NCBI GenBank assembly: GCA_905209765.1 | Contig: CAJLUE010000004.1 | Coordinates: forward strand, 1-64,000 | Origin: an uncultured Collinsella sp. | Lineage (GTDB): Bacteria > Actinomycetota > Coriobacteriia > Coriobacteriales > Coriobacteriaceae | DNA: 64,000 nt | Direction: 5' to 3' | Part shown: piece by piece, positions 7,232-16,800 of the stretch | Layout of the letters: every line of letters starts with the position of its first letter | How positions within the stretch are numbered: position 1 is the stretch's first letter | The notes under the pieces: generated by a model | Databases searched by the model: none | Seen by the model: only the letters and a program-made list of their open reading frames with translations | What the model was told of the DNA's origin: nothing | Program-made: the position numbers and the translations under genes

Positions 7232-8536
7232 ATGGCAGAGATGGAACTCGCGACCCTCATTTGTGGCGAAATCGCCGGCACTCTCCGGCAAGACGAGCAT
7301 GGACTCTGCAGCTTTGCATACGCCCCAACCTATCGCGGAGCACCGTTATCGCTAACAATGCCGCTTTCCAATCGCACGTATGGCCATAACATCGTCCGCC
7401 CGTTCCTATTTGGCCTTTTGCCCGACAGTCAAGAGCAGCGTCGCGCTATTGCCACCGAGCATGATGTTGCATCCAACAACCCCGTCGCCCTCTTGTGCCA
7501 TATCGGTTTTGACTGCGCGGGGGCCGTTCAGTTTTGTCGAGCCGATCAATTAGACGCCGCCCGCGGCAGGGTCTCGGCATACCGCCCGCTTACCAATTCT
7601 CAAATCGCTCACAAGCTCAAAGCAATTCGCGATGACGAAAGAGAAACATGGATGGGCTCCAACGAAAGCTGGTCCCTGGGCGGCAACCAAGGCAAATTTG
7701 CACTAGCTTGGCATGATGGACAATGGTGCGAATGTCTAGGGTCATCCCCCACTACCCATATCTTCAAAAATGGTGTCGTTGGGTTCAAACATCAGGCCTT
7801 AAACGAATTCGTCTGCATGAAAACAGCTCGGCGTGTTGGCATTCCAACTGCCAACGTCTCCTATTGCACATTTGAAGACGAAGCCGCGCTCGTCGTTGAA
7901 CGGTACGACAGAATGGTCAATAGCAGCGGAAATATCGAAAGGCTGCATCAGGAGGACTTTTGCCAGGCGCTCGGTGTATTGCCAACCCAGAAATACACCG
8001 CCGACGGAGGACCAACTACACGAGACATCCAAGAACGACTGATTAACACAGTCCCCCACCACATGAATCTTGTGCTTTTTACCTATATGCTGTTCTATAA
8101 CGCCATTATCGGAGCGCCTGACGCACACGCTAAAAACTACTCGCTCATCCTTGGCAAAGGCACAAACGCGGCGCTCGCACCCATGTACGATGTCGCATCG
8201 GGCTTAGTATACGAACGCATGCGGCGAAAAGCGCGCCTTGCCATGAGCGTTGGCGGCGAAAATCGTGTGGGGCGCATCGGTCCAGGCGCTATCCGCCGAT
8301 ACCACGGTATGGGCGACCCCGCGCTGGAGGCGGCGCTCACCGATGCCGGGCTATCCGAGAAGTTTTGCTTTGCGACCATGATGGACCTCGCCTACGAGGT
8401 GCCCATTTGTATGGAAGAGGTCATGGACGAATACGCCGACCTGCCCGGCATGGCGGACCTGCGCGAGCATATGCTCGGCCCCGTCCGCGAAAACTGCCAG
8501 CGCACCCTCGACCTCATCAAGGCGGATATGGGCTAG
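7232..8536 (+). CDS. hipA: HipA-type serine/threonine kinase toxin
   Basis: This 434-residue HipA-family kinase has an intact catalytic core. A couple-HipA N-domain (about 1-105) precedes a glycine-rich loop SLGGNQGKFAL (148-158) and ATP-binding Lys179 in HIFK. The catalytic loop is GAPDAHAKNYS with Asp297 and Asn302, and the metal-binding MYDVAS has Asp320. E. coli HipA phosphorylates GltX and causes growth arrest and persistence; the target here is unknown. Base composition of the first two thirds is more AT-rich than its neighbours, consistent with acquisition by transfer. It ends convergent with the dipeptidase gene. Confidence 0.88.
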   Translation: MAEMELATLICGEIAGTLRQDEHGLCSFAYAPTYRGAPLSLTMPLSNRTYGHNIVRPFLFGLLPDSQEQRRAIATEHDVASNNPVALLCHIGFDCAGAVQFCRADQLDAARGRVSAYRPLTNSQIAHKLKAIRDDERETWMGSNESWSLGGNQGKFALAWHDGQWCECLGSSPTTHIFKNGVVGFKHQALNEFVCMKTARRVGIPTANVSYCTFEDEAALVVERYDRMVNSSGNIERLHQEDFCQALGVLPTQKYTADGGPTTRDIQERLINTVPHHMNLVLFTYMLFYNAIIGAPDAHAKNYSLILGKGTNAALAPMYDVASGLVYERMRRKARLAMSVGGENRVGRIGPGAIRRYHGMGDPALEAALTDAGLSEKFCFATMMDLAYEVPICMEEVMDEYADLPGMADLREHMLGPVRENCQRTLDLIKADMG

Positions 8537-8560
8537 ACGCCAATCAATTTCCCATTTCTT

Positions 8561-8603
8561 AAAAAAGAGAGGGGGCACCCGTCGCAAAAGCTCGGGTGCC
8601 CCC
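8561..8603 (-). terminator. Intrinsic terminator of the dipeptidase gene
   Basis: An 11-bp perfect stem (8571-8581 with 8593-8603) is followed on the minus strand by TCTCTTTTTT. It lies between the convergent hipA and dipeptidase genes; only the minus direction has a good U-tract. Confidence 0.85.
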
Positions 8604-8662
8604 TCACGTAATGTCATTTGCAATCCACCCGCACGTGGCTCGGACTGCTGCTAGCGCAACCT

Positions 8663-10120
8663 TTATGCAGCGAGGCGCTTGAGGACGTCGATGAGCAGCT
8701 CGTAGAAGCGCTCGGCAGAAGCGAGCTCCATGCTCTCGTCCGGGGTGTGGACATCGGAGAGCGTCGGGCCCACGGCGATGGCGTCCAGGCCGTGCAGGGC
8801 CTCGGCAAACAGGCCGCACTCAAGGCCGGCGTGGATGGACTCGATACGCAGCTCGGAGCCAAAGAGCTCGCGATAGCTCTCGACAAAGACGTCGCGGACC
8901 GGCGAATGCTCGGCATAGCTCCAGCCAGGATACTCGAACTCAAACTTGGCGTCGAAGCCCAGGACATCGGCAAGCGTCTGCAGGCGGTCCTTGAACTCGT
9001 TCTGCAGCGAGGTGATCGAGGAGCGCGGGGACAGCATGATCTTGACCTGGTCGTCAGAGGTGGCAACCACACCGATGTTGGAGGAAACCTCGACGGAGCC
9101 GTCAGTGGCGACGTTGCGGCGGATCACACCGTTGGGGGCAAGACGCAGAGCGCGAATAAGGGCAAGTGCGGACTTTTCGTCCATGGCCTCGACCTCAGTG
9201 TTGTCGGCAATCTCAACCGTGCAGGTAAAGCCGGGGTCGAAGACCTCGAGCTCGGCGGTGACGTCGGCGATGATGCCCTTTGCGATCTGGGTCGCGGCCT
9301 CGGCGGCAGCGTGGTCGGCGTAGACCAGAACAGCCTTGCACTCACGGTTGATGGCGTTGTCCTTGGTGCCGCCGTTAAAGCTAACGATGGCGGGCTCGCC
9401 GGCAACCATCAGGCGGTCGATGATGCGGGCCATGATGAGGTTGCCGTTGCCGCGCTCCAGGTTGATATCGCTGCCGGAGTGGCCGCCCAGCAGGCCGGAG
9501 ATGTCGAGCGTGAGGGTGCTACCGGTCTTGTGCTCGCGTACGATTGGGCAGGTGTAGGTAACGACGACACCGCCGGCGCAGCTGACGGTAGCAACGCCCT
9601 CTTCCTCGGAGTCAAGGTTAATCATGGTGCGGGCGCTAATCTGGGACTTGTCGAGCGTCTCGGCGCCGACCAGGCCAGTCTCCTCGTCGGTGGTGAATAC
9701 GCACTCGAGGGCGGGGTGAACGATCGAATCGTCATCGAGAACAGTGAGCATCAGAGCGACGGCAATACCGTTGTCGGCGCCCAGAGTGGTGCCATTAGCG
9801 GTGAGGACGCCGTCCTTGACGACCAGGTCGATACCATCGGTCGTAAAGTCGTGCTCAACGGAGCCCAGCTTGTCGCACACCATGTCGATGTGGCCCTGCA
9901 GCATCACGGTCGGGGCATTCTCGGCGCCGGCAGATGCGGGCTTGCGAATGATGACGTTGTAGACCTCGTCCTGATACACATCGAGACCGCGCTCCTTGGC
10001 AAACGCGACCAGGAAATCGCTGATGCCCTTCTCGTTGCCAGACCCACGGGGGATCGCGCTGACCTCCTCAAAGAAATGGAACAGCTGGGCGGGCTCGTAG
10101 CCGGTAATCTTGTAGTCCAT
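8663..10120 (-). CDS. pepD: Aminoacyl-histidine dipeptidase (M20/PepD family)
   Basis: The 485-residue metallopeptidase should hydrolyse Xaa-His and other dipeptides in the cytoplasm. Di-zinc site motifs are visible: LQGHIDMVCDK (His and Asp ligands), GADNGIAVA, TTDEETGL (catalytic Glu and ligand), and IHAGLECG late in the protein. An insert for dimerisation separates the halves as in PepD. The frame could start 105 nt upstream, but the ATG at 10118-10120 has AAGGAGG and matches the family N-terminus (MDYKITGYEP). It is monocistronic, with its own terminator. Confidence 0.93.
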   Translation of the reverse strand: MDYKITGYEPAQLFHFFEEVSAIPRGSGNEKGISDFLVAFAKERGLDVYQDEVYNVIIRKPASAGAENAPTVMLQGHIDMVCDKLGSVEHDFTTDGIDLVVKDGVLTANGTTLGADNGIAVALMLTVLDDDSIVHPALECVFTTDEETGLVGAETLDKSQISARTMINLDSEEEGVATVSCAGGVVVTYTCPIVREHKTGSTLTLDISGLLGGHSGSDINLERGNGNLIMARIIDRLMVAGEPAIVSFNGGTKDNAINRECKAVLVYADHAAAEAATQIAKGIIADVTAELEVFDPGFTCTVEIADNTEVEAMDEKSALALIRALRLAPNGVIRRNVATDGSVEVSSNIGVVATSDDQVKIMLSPRSSITSLQNEFKDRLQTLADVLGFDAKFEFEYPGWSYAEHSPVRDVFVESYRELFGSELRIESIHAGLECGLFAEALHGLDAIAVGPTLSDVHTPDESMELASAERFYELLIDVLKRLAA

Positions 10121-10279
10121 GGTGCCTCCTTGGCGCAACTGGTTAGACAGTAAGACATGCGACTTGTATATTCCCAGACTTTGCGTGCATAAACCAGTCG
10201 AAAACGCCGAGCGCCCTCGCATCATCGGCTAACGGTGGACCGCATAGCATAACGGTCACAACTTCGCAGTTCTACAAAT

Positions 10280-10305
10280 CGAGGCGCCCTTGCCAGAGCG
10301 CCTCG
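10280..10305 (-). terminator. Hairpin downstream of clpC
   Basis: CGAGGCGC (10280-10287) pairs perfectly with GCGCCTCG (10298-10305). On the minus strand it is followed by ATTTG, a weak U-tract. It lies about 30 nt after the clpC stop. Confidence 0.55.
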
Positions 10306-10333
10306 ATTGCGCGTATCAAATTGTCGCCACGCC

Positions 10334-12976
10334 CTACAGCGCGCCGGAACCGGCTTGCATCATGCCGCCGGGGCCCGAGGTCACGCCGCCGCTCACGGGC
10401 GCGGCGTTGCCGGTGTGCGGTGCCGCCGGAGCGGTATCGCCACCGAGCGTGCCCGCCGGACGCGGTGCCGGGATCTCACCCGTGCCGTGGCTAAAGACAA
10501 ACTTGCCATCGGTCACGTCGCACAGGACGGTATCGCCCTCGCCCCACGCGCCGGCCAGAAGCTCCTCGGACAGCGGGTCCTCGATGAGCTTTTGGATGGC
10601 ACGGCGCAGCGGACGCGCACCGTTGGTGAGGTCGGTGCCCTCGGCCACGATCTTGTCATAGGCCGCATCGGTGAGCTTGATGTTCATGCCGTTGGCAATC
10701 AAACGCTGACGCAGGTCGTCCACCAGCAGGTGCGCGATCTTGGTGAGATTCTCGCCCGAGAGCTTCTGGAACACCACGATGTCGTCGATACGGTTGAGCA
10801 GCTCGGGGCGGAACAGGCGCTTGAGCTCGCCCATCGCGCGACCACGGATCTCACTCGACGTGAGACCCTGCTCGCCGGTGGTGCCAAAGCCAACGCTCGC
10901 ATCCTGCGCAATCTCGCGGGCGCCCACGTTGGACGTCATGATGATCACGGTGTTGCGGAAGTCAACCGTCTTGCCCTGGCTATCGGTCAGACGACCCTCC
11001 TCCAGCACCTGCAGCAGGATGTTGAAGATGTCGGGATGCGCCTTCTCGATCTCGTCGAACAGCACGACCGAGTACGGGTGGCGACGAACGGCCTTGGTAA
11101 GCTGGCCACCCTCGTCGTGACCGACGTAACCAGGAGGGCTACCGATGAGCTTGGAGACCTCGAACTCGCTACCGAACTCGGACATGTCGAAGCTGATGAG
11201 CGCATCCTTGCTGCCAAAGAGGTACTCGGCGAGCGTCTTGGCGAGCTCGGTCTTGCCCGTGCCGGTGGGACCCAGGAAGATAAAGCTGCCGCCGGGTCGA
11301 CGCGGATCCTTGAGCGGCGAGCGGCTGCGGCGCACGGCCTTGGCAACTGCCTCGACAGCCTCATCCTGACCGATGATGCGCGTCTTGAGCACGCTTTCGG
11401 CCTGCAGCAGGCGACGACTCTCGCTCTCGGTAAGCGAGGACACCGGCACGCCCGAGGTCACGGACACGATATCGGCGATCTGACTCACATCGATGGTGAG
11501 CGGGCTGGCGTCGAGCTCGGCGGTCCAGGCGGCCTTGGCCTCGGCGAGCTCAATCTCGGCGGCCTTCTGCTGCTCGGTGATCTCGGCGGCCTTGTTCATG
11601 TCGTCGCTCTCGGTGGCCTCCTGCGCGGCGGCCTTAAGCTCCTCCACGCGATGCTCGGCCTCACGCACCGGCTCGGGCGCGCGATTCGCGGCGATGCGAG
11701 CGCGGGCACCGGCCTCGTCGATGAGGTCGATGGCCTTATCGGGCAGGAAGCGATCCTGTATGTAGCGGTTGGAAAGGTTCGCGGCAGCCTCGATAGCACC
11801 CTGCGTATAGCGCACATGGTGATGCTCCTCGTAGCGCGGCTTGAGCGCGGTCAGGATCTTGACCGTGTCCTCGACGCTCGGCTCCTCGACATCGATGGTC
11901 TGGAAGCGACGCTCGAAGGCCGGATCCTTGGTGAGGTACTTGCGGAATTCCTCGGCCGTGGTGGCGCCGATAATCTGGAAGGCACCGCGCGCAAGCACGG
12001 GCTTGAGCATGGAGCTCGCGTCGATGGAACCCTCGGCAGAACCGGCACCGATGATGGTGTGCATCTCGTCGATAAACAGGATGACGTCATCGGCTTCGGT
12101 GGCCTCCTGGATCACGTTCTTGAGGCGCTCCTCAAACTCGCCACGATACTTGGCACCCGCCACGAGGCCCGGCAGGTCGAGCGTCCAGATATTCTGGTTC
12201 ATGAGGTTCTCGGGCACGTTGCCGGCTGCAATCTGCTGAGCCAAGCCCTCGACGATGGCCGTCTTGCCCACGCCGGGGTCGCCCAGAATGAGCGGGTTGT
12301 TCTTGGTGCGGCGCGAAAGAATTTCCATCATACGCTGGACTTCCTTTTCGCGACCAATTACAGGGTCGAGCTCGCCGTCGCGCGCCTTCTGTGTGAGGTT
12401 GGTCGCGAACTGCTTAAGCGTATCGGTACCACTCCCCTTTTGCTGAGAGGCATCCGAGCCGCTAAAGAACGGCAGGCCCGCACCGGGACGACCAGCACCG
12501 GCGCCGGCGAGCGGACGCTTCTTGTCCTGGTCCTTGGCGGTGAGTTTCTCGATAGCCTTTTTGATGGAGGCGGACGACACACCCAGGCGCATGAGGATGT
12601 CCATGGCCATGCCGTTGCCCTCTTCGACGATGCCGATCAGCAAGTGCTCGGTCGACACGTAGGTCTGGTTGTTCTCACGCGCCACGCGGAACGAACGCTC
12701 CATCACACTAATGACGAGCGGCGTAAAGGCAAGCTTGGCCGCCTCGGTCTCCTCGCTGGGCTCGGGAACCGTGGTCTGGACCTCTTTGAGAGTATCCATG
12801 ATGTCATCGTAGGAGATGTCGAGCGAACGCAGTGCCTCGGCGGCAATGCCCTCGTCCTCCTTGGCAAGCGCGAGCAGCAGGTGCTCGGTGCCCACCTTAT
12901 TTGAATGAAGATCAAGCGCCTCTTGCTTGGCCATGGACATGACCTTACGCGCGCGATCGGTAAATCTATCTAACAT
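10334..12976 (-). CDS. clpC: ATP-dependent Clp protease ATPase subunit ClpC
   Basis: The 880-residue AAA+ unfoldase feeds ClpP. A double Clp-N repeat (about 1-145) precedes D1 with Walker A GDPGVGKT (232-239) and Walker B ILFIDEMH. A short middle region with UVR-like charged helices (about 435-485) follows, then D2 with GPTGTGKT (569-576), VVLFDEIEKAHPD and an arginine-finger region. The C-terminus continues about 50 residues past the last AAA helix as a Pro/Gly/Ala-rich tail. The ATG at 12974-12976 is chosen over a longer frame because MLDRFTDRARKV is the family start and has an AAGGA site. No ctsR or mcsAB adjoins it. Confidence 0.96.
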   Translation of the reverse strand: MLDRFTDRARKVMSMAKQEALDLHSNKVGTEHLLLALAKEDEGIAAEALRSLDISYDDIMDTLKEVQTTVPEPSEETEAAKLAFTPLVISVMERSFRVARENNQTYVSTEHLLIGIVEEGNGMAMDILMRLGVSSASIKKAIEKLTAKDQDKKRPLAGAGAGRPGAGLPFFSGSDASQQKGSGTDTLKQFATNLTQKARDGELDPVIGREKEVQRMMEILSRRTKNNPLILGDPGVGKTAIVEGLAQQIAAGNVPENLMNQNIWTLDLPGLVAGAKYRGEFEERLKNVIQEATEADDVILFIDEMHTIIGAGSAEGSIDASSMLKPVLARGAFQIIGATTAEEFRKYLTKDPAFERRFQTIDVEEPSVEDTVKILTALKPRYEEHHHVRYTQGAIEAAANLSNRYIQDRFLPDKAIDLIDEAGARARIAANRAPEPVREAEHRVEELKAAAQEATESDDMNKAAEITEQQKAAEIELAEAKAAWTAELDASPLTIDVSQIADIVSVTSGVPVSSLTESESRRLLQAESVLKTRIIGQDEAVEAVAKAVRRSRSPLKDPRRPGGSFIFLGPTGTGKTELAKTLAEYLFGSKDALISFDMSEFGSEFEVSKLIGSPPGYVGHDEGGQLTKAVRRHPYSVVLFDEIEKAHPDIFNILLQVLEEGRLTDSQGKTVDFRNTVIIMTSNVGAREIAQDASVGFGTTGEQGLTSSEIRGRAMGELKRLFRPELLNRIDDIVVFQKLSGENLTKIAHLLVDDLRQRLIANGMNIKLTDAAYDKIVAEGTDLTNGARPLRRAIQKLIEDPLSEELLAGAWGEGDTVLCDVTDGKFVFSHGTGEIPAPRPAGTLGGDTAPAAPHTGNAAPVSGGVTSGPGGMMQAGSGAL

Positions 12977-13167
12977 GCTCGTTTCCTTACATGAGTTCAT
13001 CGAAATCAAAAGCCCGCCCGTCGGCGGCGCTTTTGTCTCTTTACCCACAGGTTGTCTATGTTAACAGCTGGAGGAATATCTATAAACCCGGCTCACATGA
13101 ATGCAGGTTATGACCGCATCGCGGGACTCACCGCGCGATGCGCGACAGGCGCCCCGCAAGAGAAACC
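12977..13167 (-). promoter_or_regulatory. clpC leader region
   Basis: This 191-nt gap separates the TetR stop and the clpC start. It holds a hairpin with AAAAGC/GCTTTT outer pairing around a GC core (about 13008-13033). Reading toward clpC, that hairpin is followed by TGATTTC, so it could attenuate or terminate upstream transcription. No CtsR heptad or CIRCE element was recognised. Confidence 0.35.
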
Positions 13168-13857
13168 CTAGGCGTCTTTCACCACGTCGGGACTCGTCGC
13201 ACGCGATGCGCGATAGGCATCGGCCTCCTTGGAGACGCGTTCGAGCAGTTCGGATGTATCGACGCCCTCGACTTGCGCGACCGTTTCCACCGTCTGCATG
13301 GCGACCGCCCTCAGGTACGCGCACGCGCTGTCCCCCAGCCGCTCGAGGTCTATCTCCTCGCCGCCCTCCCGGGCAAAGCCGACCGCCATCACAAAGCCCA
13401 TGATGCCCGAGACCAGAAAGCCCACCGCAAAGCTCGAATCTGCCTTGAGCTCTTCTCCGTCGGGGTGGACGATCTCTCTCACGCGGTCGATGATGATCGT
13501 ATGGATGCCCTGCACGACCTGCTCGGCGGCACCCGCCCTCATGGTGATGACGATGCGCCGCAGCAGGCAGCGGACGTCGCGCCGGTCGAACGCCGAAAGG
13601 TCGCCCTCGCTCGAAAAATGCCAGAGGGCATCGGTGATGAGCTCGTTATCCTGCAGCAGCTGGGCTATGGCGATGGCGACGAGTTCATCGAAATCGTGAA
13701 AATAGTAGTAAAACGTTCCGCGATTGCACTGGGCGGCGCGGGTCACCTCGCCAACCGACAGCTCGAAGATGCTGTTGTTCTCGATGAGCTCCCAAAACGC
13801 CTCGATGATACGGGTGCGTGCATCGGGCGCATCGGCGTCCTTACGCGGTCTCGCCAT
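13168..13857 (-). CDS. TetR-family transcriptional regulator
   Basis: This 229-residue regulator has an N-terminal TetR helix-turn-helix (about 14-62: RTRIIEAFWELIE, then VGEVTRAAQCNRGTFYYYFHDFDEL). The C-terminal domain is helical, Ala-rich and presumably ligand-binding. The ATG at 13855-13857 follows GGTGAGG; a GTG 9 nt upstream is an alternative. The start overlaps the end of the large CoA-activase gene by 17 nt, so the two are translationally coupled. A 21-bp palindrome at the promoter of that operon is a candidate operator, which suggests autoregulation. Confidence 0.88.
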   Translation of the reverse strand: MARPRKDADAPDARTRIIEAFWELIENNSIFELSVGEVTRAAQCNRGTFYYYFHDFDELVAIAIAQLLQDNELITDALWHFSSEGDLSAFDRRDVRCLLRRIVITMRAGAAEQVVQGIHTIIIDRVREIVHPDGEELKADSSFAVGFLVSGIMGFVMAVGFAREGGEEIDLERLGDSACAYLRAVAMQTVETVAQVEGVDTSELLERVSKEADAYRASRATSPDVVKDA

Positions 13858-16800
13858 GCGCCTCACCGCACCCCTGCGCCTTGGCGTTCATGATGAGCAT
13901 CTGAAGACGGTTCTCCACGTTGGCGAAGCTCACGTCGGGATCGTAGTCGAGCGGCAGGAACTGCGCCGTGGGATACTGCTCCTTGAGCGCATGGATGAGC
14001 CCGCGCCCCACGACATGGTTGGGCAGACACCCGAACGGCTGTAGGATCACGAAGTTGCGGCAGCCGCGCTTGGCGTGCTCGAGGATCTCCGCCGGAATCA
14101 GCACGCCCTCGCCCGCATCGAACGTATGGTGCAGGATCTTATCGCTCGCGCGCACGAGCTCGGGCATGCGCGTCGGCGGCTCGTAGAGCGGGCTCGCCGC
14201 GCCCAGGCGGTCGCAACGGTCGTGCGCGAGCTCGAACAGGTTGTCCGCTGTGGCGTACCAGGCCTTTTCGGGCAGCGACAGGTCGACGTGGAACTCGCGC
14301 GACTGCGCATGCTTGTAGAAATAGGTCTTGCGGATCACGTCGGTCATGCGCGCCTCGATGACCTCGAGCCCGTTGTCCTCGAGGTAGCGCTCGATCTCGT
14401 GGTTGGCGCCGAGATGGAAATTGAGCAGGTACTCGCCCACGATGAGAACGGTCGGATGCGGGTTCGAGCGGTCGTACGGAACGGCGTCCATGATCGCAAG
14501 CGCGCGTTTGAAGCCCGTCGCCTGGCCTCTCAGCCCGGAGCGCTCCATGCCCTCGATAACCTCATCGAGCGCGCGGTCGAACGCAGCGTCCGCCGCGCCC
14601 TTCTCGAGCTCGTAGGGACGGATGCGCCTAAGCATGGCCTCGAGGGCATCGATCATGGGAAGACCGTAGGCGATCTGGATGCTCGGGCCAAGGCCGAGCT
14701 TGAAGCCCGGATGCGCATTGTGGGCATCGACGTCGTCGTTGGTGAGCACCGGGACATAGTCGTATCCCGCGTCGTCGAGCGCGCGGCGCAGCAGGGGCAT
14801 GTAGTGCGTCAGGCGGCAGTCGCCGATATACTTGCCAGTCACCACGGCGACGTCGTGCGGGTCGTACTTACCGCTCTCGAGTGCCGCGAGCGCCTCGCCG
14901 ATCACGATTTGCGCGGGGAAGCAGATGTCGTTGTGCACATAGCGTTTGCCCAGGCGGATGGCATCCTCGCGCCCGATATCAAGGGCCTCGGCGCGCACGC
15001 CCTGATTGCGCATCGCCGCGGTCATGAGCCTGCAGAACGCATGGGAGGTGTTGGGGACCAGCGCGATCTTGTCGTGCCGGTCGCGCTTGGTGTACTTGAC
15101 CTTATACGGGTCGTCGAGCGGATGGACCGCGTGCACCCGGGCGCCCTCGGCACGCTCCTCCGCGCGACGACGGTTGACCGACTCGATAAACGAACGCACG
15201 CGAATGCCCATGGGACCGGCGACGTCGCTCTCATCGAGCTTGATCATCATCGGAACCTTGGAGCCCATCTCGCCCATCATGCGCGCGATCTCGTCGGTGA
15301 GATACGCATCGTGGCCGCAGCCGAAGCTGCCCATCTGCACGAGCTCGAGCTCGGGCGTCGATGCGACGATGACCGCGCACGACAGCATGCGCGCATGGTA
15401 GTTGTTCACGATGTCGATGCGGCTGTTGGAAAGATCGACGTTGCAGACCCCCGGCACCGCATCGGGCGTCAGCACGGGGATGCCGCGCTCAGAGAAGAGC
15501 TTGGGCAGCCCGTGGTTGACCAGCGGGTCGTTGTGGTACGGGCGCGAAGCGATCACCACCGCGTAGCCGCCGTCCTCGCGCACGTTCTCGAGCACCTGCC
15601 TGCCGCGCAGCTGCAGCTGGCTCTCAAACGTCTGCTGCGCGCGGTCCGCCTGCTCGGTCGCCTTGGCAACCAGGTCGGCATCGATATCGAAGGTCTCCTT
15701 GCACCACGCCTTGAGCTGGCGGTTTCGGTCGCCCTCGTCGTACCAGTGGAACAGCGGCGTATCGAACGGAACGCCGAAACGTTCCTCCGGGTTATCGGAA
15801 TTGCGCATCACGTAGGGGTATCCCTTTACGACGGCGCACATCCACTCGCTGGTAGAGGCGGTGTTTTCGGTGGGCACCGTCGTGATGATGGGCATGAAGA
15901 TGCGGTCGACGCCGGCGTCGACGAGATTGCGGATGTGCCCGTGGACGAGCTTGGCCGGGAAGCACACGGTGTCGGATGTGACGTGCGCCAGACCGCGCTC
16001 GTACATCGCCTTGGTGCTGCGTCCCGAGACGCGCACCTTAAAGCCGAGCGTGCTGAAGAACGTCGACCAGAACGGCATGGTGTCCCAGAACTCGAGCACA
16101 CGGGGAATGCCGATCGTGACATCGCGCCCCCCGCAGACGGGAACCGTGGGGCACGACTCGAACAGCAGCTTCTCGCGGTCGACAAAGAGATTGGGGGCAG
16201 CCGCGGTCCGGTCGCGCCCCGTGCCGGGTGCCTGTGCTTCGCAAGCACCCTGCGGACGCAGCTCCTCCGCCGCGGGAACCTCGCGCACGAGCTCATCCCA
16301 TGAGATGGCGCCGCCGCGCGGGCAGCGATTGCCCGTGACGTAAAGCGAGCCGTCGCCAAATGCCACGACCGCGCGCTGGCAGCGGTTGTTGCACCGACGG
16401 CAGGTAACGCCGCCGAACTCGCGATGCTCGAAGCGCTCCACGGCATCGAGCCCGATAAACGACGTGCCGGCGTCGCCCTTGCGGCATTCCTCGCGCGCGA
16501 GCAGGGCGATACCGATAGCGCCCATCAGCCCCGGGTGGGGCGCACGCGTGACGGGTTTGCCCAGATACTGCTCGAATGCGCGCAGCACCGCGTCGTTTCG
16601 GAACGTGCCGCCCTGGACGACGACTTTGTCGCCCAGACGGTTGAGATTTGAAACGCGAATGACCTTGGTGAACACGTTCTCGATAATCGAACGGCAGAGA
16701 CCGGCCATGATGTCGCCCGGACCCTTACCGCGCCGCTGCTCGGAAACGACGCTGCTGTTCATGAACACCGTGCAGCGGCTGCCGAGAACGGCGGGGGCTT

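Noticed and set aside
10307..12904. 865-codon open frame antisense to clpC
   Set aside because: It mirrors the ClpC codons and has no recognisable domain; clpC is certain.
12990..13695. Fifteen-base identity (GAGTTCATCGAAATC) between the clpC leader and the TetR coding region
   Set aside because: One copy is ordinary coding sequence and the other has no symmetry or functional context; judged chance.
14075..16303. 742-codon open frame antisense to the CoA-activase gene
   Set aside because: Low-complexity Arg/Ala/Val composition typical of an antisense frame in GC-rich DNA; the opposite strand has a clear multi-domain protein.
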